Source: Diphasiastrum complanatum (Eukaryota > Streptophyta > Lycopodiopsida > Lycopodiales > Lycopodiaceae). Taken from it: DNA of 64,000 nt. The notes under the pieces were generated by a model. That model searched no databases. It was not told where the DNA came from and saw only the letters and a list, made by a program, of their open reading frames with translations. Shown one piece after another: positions 23,651 to 34,188 of the stretch. Both the position numbers and the translations under genes were made by a program. Each line of letters opens with the position of its first letter. Position 1 is the first letter of the stretch. The DNA lies in the NCBI GenBank assembly GCA_029204225.1, contig CM055093.1, positions 26,695,566 through 26,759,565 on the forward strand, written 5' to 3'.

Positions 23651-24529
23651 ATATATATATCTGCAAGCAGAAACACAAGAAAGTGTTGCAATAAGCTGGA
23701 AAGAGTTGTAGAACCCACAACTAGGGTTTCAAGCTAAGATTTTTCAGCTTATTTACTATACAAGTAGGTTATTGGACTTGTGAATCCGTGATGGTGGGCG
23801 CCCTTGTGCAGAAGAGAAGCTATCAGAAGGCTGTAGACAACTGTAGCCTAGAGTGAGAGAGATAGGTGAAAAACCATCTTTTCTGCCATAGCCATCAACA
23901 AGCATAAAGCTTGGAAGAGTAGGAGGAAGAAAGGAGAAAGGGAGGAGTCACGATTGCTCGCGTGCGCCCAATTGAAAATAGCCCAAAGTGTTTTCAAGTG
24001 AGCTCAGTTGGAAGGGGCTAGTTTAGCACGCCCAATGATCCAAGATCGTCGGATTCCTGCTAAAGAAAATTATAGGTTATTGATTGGTTGATCTCAACCG
24101 TAGAAAGGGAGAGAACCATGGGATTCTCAAGGCAAATTTGCACACTTCATATAAAGAGATCTGAAGTGCAATCTGCCATTCAACTTCAAAAAAAAAATTC
24201 AAGTTGAGAGGGACCTTGAATTGCAAATTTGCTTGAAGAAGGAATTTGCTTCAAAGTGAAGAAACATTGTGTTTGCTTCAAGAGCCCTTAACTTTAAAGC
24301 TCCGTTTGAGGCCTTCCAAAAGCCAAATTCCTCCAAATTAAGGGCTGAAAAGGACTTTACCCTACAAGTACAACTTCTCCCGAATAGAGTGATTATGTAT
24401 TGTGAGGAGAAAGCGCATCAAGGGGCAAATCACACCATTTCAGGGGCAAGGTAGTTGCCGACCCCGCATTGAAGCATTTTTCAAAAATTCCACCAAATTT
24501 AGTGCGCTAGGCCATATTGAGCAGTGGGA
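23651..24529. other. No gene recognised
   Basis: Low-information sequence between the Harbinger remnant and copia E. The plus-strand open stretch at 24269-24454 has no domain. Confidence 0.3.
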
Positions 24530-27101
24530 GGGCCTGAAACTTTTTTGGTCATGCTAGGCAAGTTACATAAGATGAAGTTCAACAAAGAAGGAGCAACAAG
24601 GGCAAGATGAGTGCTTGAGTTGATACACTCTGACCTATTTGGGCCAATGAAGGTAATGTCTATTGGTGGAGCATTTTATTTTCTAGCCTTCATTGATGAT
24701 TACTCACGAAAGACTTGGATCTACACCATTAAGCAAAAGTCTGCCACATTTGGATGCTACAAAAGCTTTAAAACATTGGTGGAAAATCAGTCAGGTTCTA
24801 AGATTAAAATACTTAGGTCAGATCGTGGTGGTGAGTATCGTTCCACAACTTTTATTGGGTTTTGCAAGGAGCATTAGAGGAGTTCTAAATCCAAAAAGGA
24901 CCCTTTGTAAAGATTCTTTTTATATTTTTTCTCAAATTTTTCTTACACATGGACCAATCAAAACACCACATTTGAAATCTACGTAACGTAACTTTTTGAG
25001 TCCACATTTTGATTCCATACTAAAAATGGCATAACTTTTTAGTGGTAAGTCCGAATTTAGCAAATTTTGGTGCATTGGAAAGCGCTCAACAAGGGCTTTC
25101 CAATTATATGTTATGTGACATACTTCTGAGTTACGATTAAAAAGTTACGGCAAGTCAAAAGTATTAGTGTTATAATATTTTAATAATAAAAAAGACATCT
25201 TGCACGAATTCTTAAAGGGTCTTTTTGGAACTCAAAACTCCTATAATGCATGGCATTAAACATGAGTTTGCACATGTTGATACACCTCAACAAAATGGGA
25301 TAGCTGAAAGGAAGAATCGTACCATTGTCGAAGTAGCTAGGACGATGATGACACATATGGGAGTTACTGATTCTTTTTGGGGTGAGGCTATCAAGACTAT
25401 TGTGTTCTTGCAACATAGAAGCCCTACAGTTGCTGTACGGAATCACACACCCGAGGAGGCATTCAGTGGTAATAAGCCTAAGATGGATGGGTTGCGAGTA
25501 TTTGGATGCCGAGTTTATGTTCACATACCTAAGAGTGAGAGAGCCAAAATGCTGAACCCTCTTGCTTTGAGGAGGCAAAAAATTAGGCGATATGGCAAAA
25601 AGCAATGCAAGAGGAGATTGATTCCATCAAACACCATGACACTTAGGAGATAGTCGATCTTCCAAAGGGCAAAAGACCTATTGGCAACAAATGGGTATAC
25701 AGGACAAAGTACAATGCTGATGGAACTATTGCAAAACACAAAGCAAGGCTTGTATAAGTGAAGGGTTATGTGCAAAGCAAGGGCATTGACTATGAAGAGA
25801 CCTTCGCTCTTGTGGCTAAATGGAATACACTTCGCATGGTGATTGCTTTGGCGACACTATTTGGATGGAATCTACACCAGATGGACTTAAAGTCCATGTT
25901 CCTGAATGGTAAGCTTGAAGAAGACGTGTACATAGAGCAACCTAGTGGCTTTGTGTACATTGCATGGAAGACAAAGTATGCAAACTAAAGAAAGCCTTAT
26001 ATGGATTGAAGCAAGCACCACGTGGTTGGTACAACCACTTTGATGAGCATCTCCTATCTAGAGGTTTGACACACACTTCTTCAGATTTCAATCTTTACTA
26101 CTTTGCTCTTGACTTAGTATCACACTGATTGTGTTGTACGTAGATGACCTCATAAATCACAGCTAATGACGACGATTTGATTGGTGCAATCAAGAAGGAT
26201 TTATCTTCTAGTTTTGATATGACTGATCTTGGCTTAATGCAATACTATTTGGGAGTGGAAGTATGGGAAGGTTGTAGTAGCATCGCACTAACACAAACAA
26301 AGTACGCGAATGAGATTCCGAAGCATTTCAAAATGTGCGATAGCAAGCCAGTATCTACACCTGTGGAGGTTGGTAAGAAACTATCTAACCAGGATGAGAG
26401 TGTACTAGTTGATGCTACTTTATTTCGTCAATTAGTTGGTTCATTGATTTATCTCACAACTACTCGTCCTGACATACGGTTATGTTGTAAGTGTTGTGAG
26501 TCAATTCATGGCTACTCCTAGGGAGATTCACTAGAAAGCCTGCAAAGAGAATTCTTCGTTATGTGAAAGGCACATTAACCCATGGATTGTTGTATGAGGG
26601 GCAACATGCTTTACTAATTTTATAGGGCTTTGTTGATTCAGATTGGGCAGGCTGTATTGATGACAGGAGATCTACCACATGGTATGTATTTCATGTTGGT
26701 AATGGTGTATTCTCTTGGTCAAGTAAGAAACAAGACACAATTGCTCTTTCTACTACAAAAGCAAAATACAAAGCATTGTGTTCAGCTACACAGGAAGTAG
26801 TTTGGCTAAGAAGAATGTTAGAAGAATTGGAATTCCGCAGAACAAGCCTACTGTAATCAGATGTGATAGCCAGAGCGCTATACAGCAAGCTAAAAATCCT
26901 ATATTTCATGCACGCACGAAGCATATAGAAATTAAATATCATTTCATTAGAGAGAAGTTGTTATCTAATGAAATAGATGTAGTGCATAGTAAGGCAGAGA
27001 ATCAGTTAGCTGATATACTCACTAAAGCTTTAAGTACTGATAAGTTTGAGTTTTTTAGAAAAGCTCTTTGTAAGAAACATAAACTAGGGCTTAAGGGAGA
27101 G
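24530..27101 (+). pseudogene. Copia E pol: integrase, RT, RNase H
   Basis: Plus-strand pol remnant starting in the integrase zinc-region end (LGKLHKMKFNKEGATRA). DDE residues are in [16 protein letters not shown] and NGIAERKNRT. RT shows NKWVYRTKYNADG, QMDLKSMFLNG and YVDDL (about 26140). RNase H shows IRCDSQSAIQQAKNP and HIEIKYHFIREK and ends with LADILTKALS before the stop at about 27105. A MITE interrupts integrase at 24875-25247. Further damage includes a stop before IHSD, a gap between integrase and RT near 25600, and frameshifts near 25985, 26150 and 26520. Gag and the 5' LTR are missing. Confidence 0.88.
24875..25247. mobile_element. MITE inside copia E integrase
   Basis: A non-coding insert of about 373 bp has imperfect terminal inverted repeats of about 40 bp (left TAGAGGAGTT..., right end reversed TATAGGAGTT..., then CCAAAAAGACCCTTT). 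It is flanked by GCAT on both sides. Copia coding is GFCKEH before and GIKHEF after, so removing the insert restores an uninterrupted junction. It carries no transposase; the family is not assigned. Confidence 0.75.
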
Positions 27102-27411
27102 TGTTAGAATAAGTAAGCCCGAGTTTCTCTTATAGTTTCATGACTTTTAACTTTTAGCAGTGTTTTCGAGTTTTTTACTGCTTATGTAATAGTGTGCATG
27201 AGTGCTAGCTTAACGGCACACGTAGTATAAAGTTGGGACACACGTCTCGTAACAGGGACCGAACTGCCAACGGCGGTACCCCACAAAAAATAGACTGTGT
27301 ATATGTGCCCTTAATTTTCTTTTGTTAATACAATTCAAAAGTGTTCTCTTGGGTTGTGGTGTGATCTCTCTTTTTTGCTTATCTGATTGATGATAGATTG
27401 CTTGCAAAGTA
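27091..27411 (+). repeat. Polypurine tract and 3' LTR of copia E
   Basis: The pol end is followed by the purine tract AAGGGAGAG and then TGTTAGAATAAG at 27102, the expected LTR start. The LTR end near 27411 (...TTGCTTGCA) is an estimate. Gypsy coding sequence starts just beyond. Confidence 0.65.
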
Positions 27412-27419
27412 GCTAACTA

Positions 27420-27800
27420 TACTGCCAGTAAGATCCTCGACAACAAGGCCAATCTAAAAACACATTGGTCTCAGCACCAATCTTACGACCGCCCAATTGG
27501 ACAATCTAGTTCCATGTGCATACGGATGCATCTAAGTATGCAATTGGAGCCATCTTGACCCAGTTAGGAGAGTGCAAAAAGGATTTTTTAATCCGATTTG
27601 CCATCGACAGCTGAGTGAGACAGAAATGAACTATTGAACCACAGAGCGAGAAGCATTGGCATGATTTTTGCGGTCAAGAAATTTTGATACTATTTGATGG
27701 CCACTCACTTTGCATTTTATACGGACCATTCTAGATAATGTATGCAATGGAAAGCAACATTACATGGCAGATCATCGAATCAAATGGAAGGAAACCACAC
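27420..27800 (+). pseudogene. Gypsy RT/RNase H remnant
   Basis: One frame reads LVSAPILRPPNWTI, a stop, then FHVHTDASKYAIGAILTQ. This is the start of the gypsy RNase H domain with its first catalytic Asp (TDAS). After a frameshift, HFAFYTDHSR follows near 27700. Stops and shifts continue to about 28000, where similarity ends. Copia E ends immediately upstream, which suggests insertion into or next to this older element. Confidence 0.7.
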
Positions 27801-28735
27801 TCCAACCTGATGACGAGTTGCCAATGTTGTCTTGTTTATGTCGACATAGTACTGGATTGGGCTGCTGATATAGTCACAAGCAAACCCGAACAAGATTAAA
27901 GATATGCAAGTCTTTCGAACTTTCGTTTCCTCGAGCTCACGACTCAAATTTCTTGATAAACGAGAAACAAACAAGGAATCAGTCTTCGCTGGGAAAAGTG
28001 CTTCCAAATAACATATAAAACATCATGTGACACGGATCTATAATAGCAGCACTGTTTCTCAATAAATTTCCGATGATAGATGCAAAAAGTTCAATGAAAT
28101 CTGGACAACTCTCATGCTCGTGACATCATTATTATCATTTTCTTCTTCTTGTTCTTGAATTGTATGCAGATATCGCTCCGCTTGGCACGCAGTTTTGTCT
28201 TTGATTTTACTCGTGATCGGAAAGATCGCAGGCGGTGGCTATCTGAGATAAAAAATAAGAGTTCAGTACGTATATATTTTCTTATAACAAATTTCTTATC
28301 AACATACTTGAACTCCTTATGATTTGAAGGAGGTGTTCATTTTTCAATTGTTTTTGCGCTTACGTTCTGGTTAAGTAAGGATTGATAAGATCAGGAGATC
28401 AGGACATGGCTCGGTTATACTCATTTAATTAGTAATGGTCTTCCTGTTGGCTTGCAGTGTCAGTTATCAAACGTTTGTATCTTAGCATATCTTTCGTTCA
28501 TTGTTCATAATATTGAAAGCAAGTCAGGCATTTACCTTCCAAACCTTCGGGATATTATGGTTTTCCGTAGTAGTTGTATTGATGGAAATTTCGTGAATGG
28601 CTTACGCTGGATTCATGTATTATGTTGAATAATGATATCGCAGGAGAGATATTTTGTCTAATCATTAACGTCATAACTGGTCAGTAACGTAAATATAATC
28701 CCTTGTTTCAAGTTTCAATAATTTATTCACTCTAA

Positions 28736-29275
28736 ATGAAATCTAAGCTTGATCATAACTGCGGTTTACGTATATTCAGGAGGTACTCTCTGCTCATTCT
28801 GGCGTCTTTACACCGCATATTCGCAATCATCAGGTGAGTAGAAATACATGTCTTAATTCATCGGCACTCTTGCTTCATCCAGTAAACGCTTGTATTTGAT
28901 GACCTTATGTCTATAGCTATGTTTTTTCGGGTATAGGTGAACTTCATATATGATAGTAACTGGCCCTTAGATACCCTTGGATCTAAAGTTTATGAAAGAG
29001 TGTCCAGTCCATGTACGTGATCATCTAGATTCTATGCGCTCTGCTTTATAAGCTTCAGTTGAACTTTTCTATCCTTGCTGTACAGTCGATGGTGACCACA
29101 TGCAACATGTCAATTAAGATATTCACCGCAGAAACAATCCGTAACTTTTGTCAGGCTGAAAATAATTATTTTGTACATCGACATCGTAGTTGCATGCAGT
29201 TAAAACTCACAGTACTTTATAAAATGCAGAATGCAACCCGCCACGCTCTGCTGCGTCAGACAGTTGACAAAGCAT
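28736..29275 (+). other. Possible upstream exons of the GASA gene
   Basis: An ATG at 28736 opens a frame to a good donor (CAG/GTGAGT at 28833/28834) with a hydrophobic core SLLILASLHRIFAII, plausible as a signal peptide. A second candidate exon (29230-29275) lies between TGCAG and GTGAGT and keeps phase into ATC at 29499. No transcript evidence exists here; the model is tentative. Confidence 0.35.
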
Positions 29276-29498
29276 GTGAGTAAACCTTTCATCATATCAG
29301 TAACATTGACAAAACCTAGCGATGAATGTCTAAGCAGTTATTTGCAGTGTTTGGCATCAACAAATTTGAGATGAAAAGAGAAACGACCTCATTTTGTTTG
29401 AGAATAACTTGGAGTCTTTTACTTCAACCACTTTATCATTATTTTTATCTCATTTGTTCTGAGTTAATCTTCATTTATATATTTTCACTAGAAAAAAG

Positions 29499-29718
29499 AT
29501 CATAACAAGGGTTGCACGTCTATATGACTGTACAGTTTGTCCAACATCGTGTGGCGTGAGGTGTGAGAAAGCTGGCAGAAAACGTCGCTGCTTGCTATAT
29601 TGCAACAATATGCTGTGGGAAATGTAAATGCGTTCCTCCAGGCCAGAGCGGCAACAAAGAGAAGTGTCCTTGCTATAACAAACTCAAAAATAAGAAAGGT
29701 CGCTCTAAGTGCGCATAA
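29499..29718 (+). pseudogene. GASA/snakin (gibberellin-regulated) cysteine-rich domain, one-base frameshift
   Basis: The 3' exon encodes the full GASA signature: twelve cysteines with spacing C-x3-C-x3-C-x8-C-x3-C-x2-CC-x2-C-x-C-x11-C-x-C-x12-C, including [12 protein letters not shown] and the C-terminal GRSKCA before TAA at 29718. GASA peptides are small secreted plant proteins linked to gibberellin response, growth and antimicrobial defence. One extra A near 29607, between YCN and ICCGKC, shifts the frame and would give a stop about six codons later. All residues on both sides are conserved, so this is either a very recent pseudogene, an individual-specific allele or a sequencing error. Confidence 0.88.
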
Positions 29719-31195
29719 GTTTTAACTTTTAAGTAACCAGCATTAGCTTGCAATTAACTCATAGACACTCGCGTTCTAGAAAGAACTTCATTCATCGATC
29801 AGAGTTGGATTTGTGATCTGCCCGAATTAGGTGCATAGAACTTTTGATTTGTGGTCTGCCCGAATTAGTTGCATTAAAGTTTTGGTTTAGAGCAAGTAAA
29901 ATTCTGACTTTCAATTCGGCTTTTAGATAGTCATTTTAGACATATTAGTGAACCATCCTTATCACTTTTTTATTTACAAAAGGACGTACAGATGGCTAAA
30001 GCCCTAATTATGACGTTGAAGGAATTTAACAGGCGTGTGAAGCTTCTTATGCATGTGTCTGGTGAGTAGGGCTGTAATCTAGGCCATAGTGGAGTTGAGA
30101 CATACTAGGAGCTTTTTATGACTTGGCTACACTATCTTCTAAATGTTGATCAACTTTTCAGCCAAGCCCTGAACATAATGCTCTCTAAGCTTCCACAATG
30201 TCATTTTGATGTAGCGCATGACATCTGAGCCTACTTTTCAATGGAATAGTATATTACTCACTTTAACAAATTCAACTTATTGGTCTTCATAGTATCAAAA
30301 TCTCAAATATGAGCATTTACAAGCTAAAACTCATAAATTGCTCTCCAAATTCTCCATAATCAATCTAGTGCAACTAAAGCGAATTTATCATATGCATTTT
30401 TTTCTCTATCATTAATACTTTAACATTCAAGGGACCTTATTTGACTAAGTTGGGCCTTCTAACCATTACTACAATGCCCACAATCAACATAGGTAGCACG
30501 AATGCTTATGCCCTCTTATTAACTATCCTATTAAACTAGACCTATTGTAACTTAGTATCATGGCTATATTTAGCAATACTTGTTGTTGAGCACATGGGCT
30601 AATTACATGTGGGAGATGACAATTCTCCTACTTAAGCTTTTTCGTCCTTGAAATATGAAGATTATACAATACTCATCAATTGTCATGCTCCACTAGTCCC
30701 TTTGTCGTGCTCCAAGAGTCCCTTTGCATGCAATTGTGGAAAATCTCTGGCACCTAATTAATATAGGAATAATCTTTTCCATGTAATGTTCTTGTTAGTA
30801 ATCATTATCCACTAGTCAAGTACTACTACATCTGCTTTCCATTCTATAATTCTAAGCTACACTCACCAAGTTTCAATTAAAATTATTGTAAACGGGATCA
30901 TAGATTTGCACAAAAGAAATCAACATAAGCATCAATACTTATTTTCAAAAAATTAAAGAGCTTATGCGCACGTGTGTGTGTGTGTGTGTGCATAGTCTCT
31001 CTCTCTATCTCTCTAGAAAGGCTATATACAGGTTTCACTTGTCTTTGCATGACCCGGATTGCCGATTTTCGAATGTGTGTCCGTTCTACTACCTCATCAT
31101 GTATACAGTTGGCCCTAGTCTCATGATTGGACTCCAAATATAGTAGCACAATAATTCTACTTTTATTCTAACTCTCTCCCTAAAAGTAGAGGTAC
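29719..31195. other. No gene recognised
   Basis: Downstream flank of the GASA locus. A GT dinucleotide run lies at about 30971-30990. No coding or RNA gene is supported. Confidence 0.35.
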
Positions 31196-31600
31196 CACTA
31201 CAACATTTTGGAGGTTTTCCGACCCTATTACTGAGGCTTTTCTGAAGCAAAAAATAAAATAAAATAAGTCCATAAACCTCGGTATGTCCAACGATGTATG
31301 CCTCGCTAGCAGAACCTCGATAATTACATCAGTTCCCGAGGTATCCCCATACCATTTTGGTGTTGTTTATAAAATGTGTTTTTTCGAGGTATATCCCTCG
31401 GGAAAGACTGTTGAGAGTGAACCTGTTCCGAGAGATATATCAAGGGACCTCGGTATATCCCTCAGTAGAAGGCTGTTGTTCTGAGAGATATATCGAGGGA
31501 CCTTGGTATATCCTCCGATTTAAGGTTGTTGAGAACGAACCTGTTCCGAGGGATATATTGAGGCCTTCTTCCCGAGGATTATTCCGAGGGTTTGAAAATG
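31196..31600. mobile_element. CACTA-like transposon terminus with subterminal repeats
   Basis: The block starts CACTACAACATTTTGG, the form of a CACTA terminal inverted repeat. It then holds at least six copies, in both orientations, of a motif near CCTCGGTATATCCCTCGG (about 31277, 31384, 31420, 31460, 31500, 31540). CACTA transposase binds such subterminal arrays. No matching right end or transposase was found nearby, so this may be a truncated or small non-autonomous element. Confidence 0.6.
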
Positions 31601-31621
31601 CAAAAAAAGAAGAAGAGGTAG

Positions 31622-31649
31622 AATGGAGCCAGTGTACACTGGCTCCATT
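31622..31649. repeat. 28-bp perfect palindrome
   Basis: A perfect inverted repeat with no loop is centred between 31635 and 31636 (core GCCAGTGTACACTGGC) and lies just past the CACTA-like array. Confidence 0.9.
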
Positions 31650-31699
31650 TTGCCCTAAAAATGGACTCCATCCAACCCCATGAGTCTTTTGCACCACTT

Positions 31700-32910
31700 C
31701 TTATCAAGTTGGTAGGCAAAATCATTTACTCATAATTGTTAATAAAAAAATTACAAATATTTGAGTTACATTTTATGCACTTAAAGATTGATGACTTAAC
31801 TTAAACAGTTATATATTCATATATAAATGTTTCAAGTACAGAGATATATTACAAACTAAGTCGGGACTGACTCTCACATATGTGCTAGAATGAAACACCC
31901 AATTAGATCTAGCTGAGTCGTCCTCATCCTGGCCATGGACATCAGACTCATGTGTTTGTGATGCATGGGATTGGGACTGCGATACCTGCGTCCAATGAAG
32001 ATGATTAAGTATTTGAGAAATGTGGTGAGAGTGAGAGTCAGACCACATGAATGTAGTGAAGTTAAAATATATCCTCATCATCACGCCTCCCATGTGGCCC
32101 ACCCATTAGGAGAAACCTCAACTCAAAAAGGGCCCTATAAGAAACTCGAACTTAATGAGAGAATGATTAGAGAGAGAAAGTATAAACGGAAAGATTTGTT
32201 GCCATTTTTCTAATTTCCGGTGCTGTCCGCCGTCTAACTAGTGTGGTTAACTGATTTTTAACTCAAACGAAATAAACACGCCGACTAAGCACGCGGTCGA
32301 CTATCCACTCTACCAAGAAGCTTTTATTCATGCATTTATGAAGGAGTTTGGTTGCGCCATATCACTACCGGGAGGAGAAGAAGAGAATAAATTTTGGTTG
32401 AGCATGGTGTTCCCTCCAAAAATCTTTGAAAACAATTGAAATGTAGATTATATAACATCCATTGCTATTGCTTAATGATCTACATGCTTGTTGGAGTTTT
32501 GTGTGAATCGTTTTTCTCGTTACATGATTTAGTTTGTTTGATTTTGAAATAATGGAAAAGTTTGATCTCCATATTGTGCTCCCATTCGATTGTGCTCCAA
32601 TTTATAAGAAAAACACCAAAGTTGGTGAGATCAATGAGACCTGTAAGAAAGAAGCACAAAAAGAGTAGGAGTGGCTAGATTGGTGCAAATCAAATCTTTT
32701 ATTACAAGAATTCCTAAGTGCAAAAGGGCCACTATAAGAAATGCCACGTAGGATGGAGAAATCGTCAAAATAAAAATTATAATATAAGAAGTGCTTGCCT
32801 ACATTACTTGCATTACTTGCAATGCAAAACCATTAGACTAGTTACAATTATGATTAACTAAGCTTTCTCTCGGGAGAAATCATCTCTCAGGCGAAATCAA
32901 CTTTTGGGAG
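31700..32910. other. No gene recognised
   Basis: AT-rich intergenic DNA. A minus-strand frame at 31809-32102 with His/Ser-rich composition has no recognisable domain. Confidence 0.3.
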
Positions 32911-33228
32911 AAGAAAGAGATGGGCAAAAATTGAAAAAGAAGAGCGCCAAATACATTACACTAGATTGAGCAAACTCAAGAACAAAAAAATTGATGTCAT
33001 GTTTTAAGAAGAGAGAGATGGGCAAAAATTGAAAAAGTAAAATGCCAACTACATTACACTAGATTGAGCAAACTCGAGAACAAACAATTGACATTTGCAT
33101 CAATTAGCAATCATCGTCTTTGAATGCTATATAAAATGCTTACATCTCTTGAGAGAAAAGAGAGATGACAGAATTTGAAAAATAAGAGCGCCAACTACAT
33201 TCAGAGATTGAGCAAACTCAAAAACAAA
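32911..33228. repeat. Three-copy dispersed tandem repeat of about 75 bp
   Basis: A unit of the form GAGATGGGCAAAAATTGAAA ... GCGCCAACTACATT ... GATTGAGCAAACTC occurs at about 32915, 33009 and 33163, with spacers between. It lies just 5' of the 33.5-36.7 kb pseudogene. Confidence 0.8.
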
Positions 33229-33493
33229 ATATGAGCAGCATGGCAACATTTGAATCAAAGAGTAATTCCAATTTTTTAGTGCTACATGAAATGCTAAAAT
33301 GGTACTGTGACATGCATTAAAATGTTGTGTATTGCATTTATTTATTTTTGGTTGAATTGATATTGATTGTAATCTACTTTTCCTCCATACAATGAAAAAA
33401 ATTTCATCTCCATATAGATCTTGAAGAATATGCTCCTTTAGACGGGTGTGAAAGTATCCTGCTTATCACTTGATGATTGTTTGCATTATAGGG

Positions 33494-34094
33494 TTGACGG
33501 GAAAACAAATTTGGATTTATGGACAAATGGGACATTATATCCTAAAGATCCATATTCCATGCAACATTCAATTTTTATTCAGTTATTCAATTAATATATT
33601 TTGTGTCATGGAAAGAATAGTTTATTAGGTTATTGTGAAAGATTAGAAGAATATAGTAATGCATTCTCAATGGAAAGAATCCATTGTTTAGAGGATGTCA
33701 TTAGACATATACCTTTAAATTGTAATCAGAAAGACAATATACTGTGAATAAAATTGCTAGAAAACGAGGTTCTCCACAAGGACAAGGAAAATTTTCAAAA
33801 TAATAATGAATTGCTACAAAAAATCATAGTGATTACAAAAAAAGACATTGATCAAACGAAAATAGATTTGGATAATGTTCATTCTACATACTTAACTATT
33901 GAAAAATGTTGACTTGATAGGTAAAAAGGTAAAGAAACAAAAGCAAGTGGTCAACACAAATATCAATAATTTGTCATCAACAAGAGGCTATCGAAAAAGG
34001 AAAATTTATACATTCAAGTATGTTTCAGCTTTTAGCCTTTTGATTCTTTTTCTACTTCAAGAGTTCAAATTGTTTTTGCATGATTATGATATTA

Positions 34095-34188
<94 letters not shown>

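Noticed and set aside
31284-31697. Open frames on both strands at 31.3-31.7 kb
   Set aside because: They are produced by palindromic CCTCGG repeats at a CACTA-like terminus.
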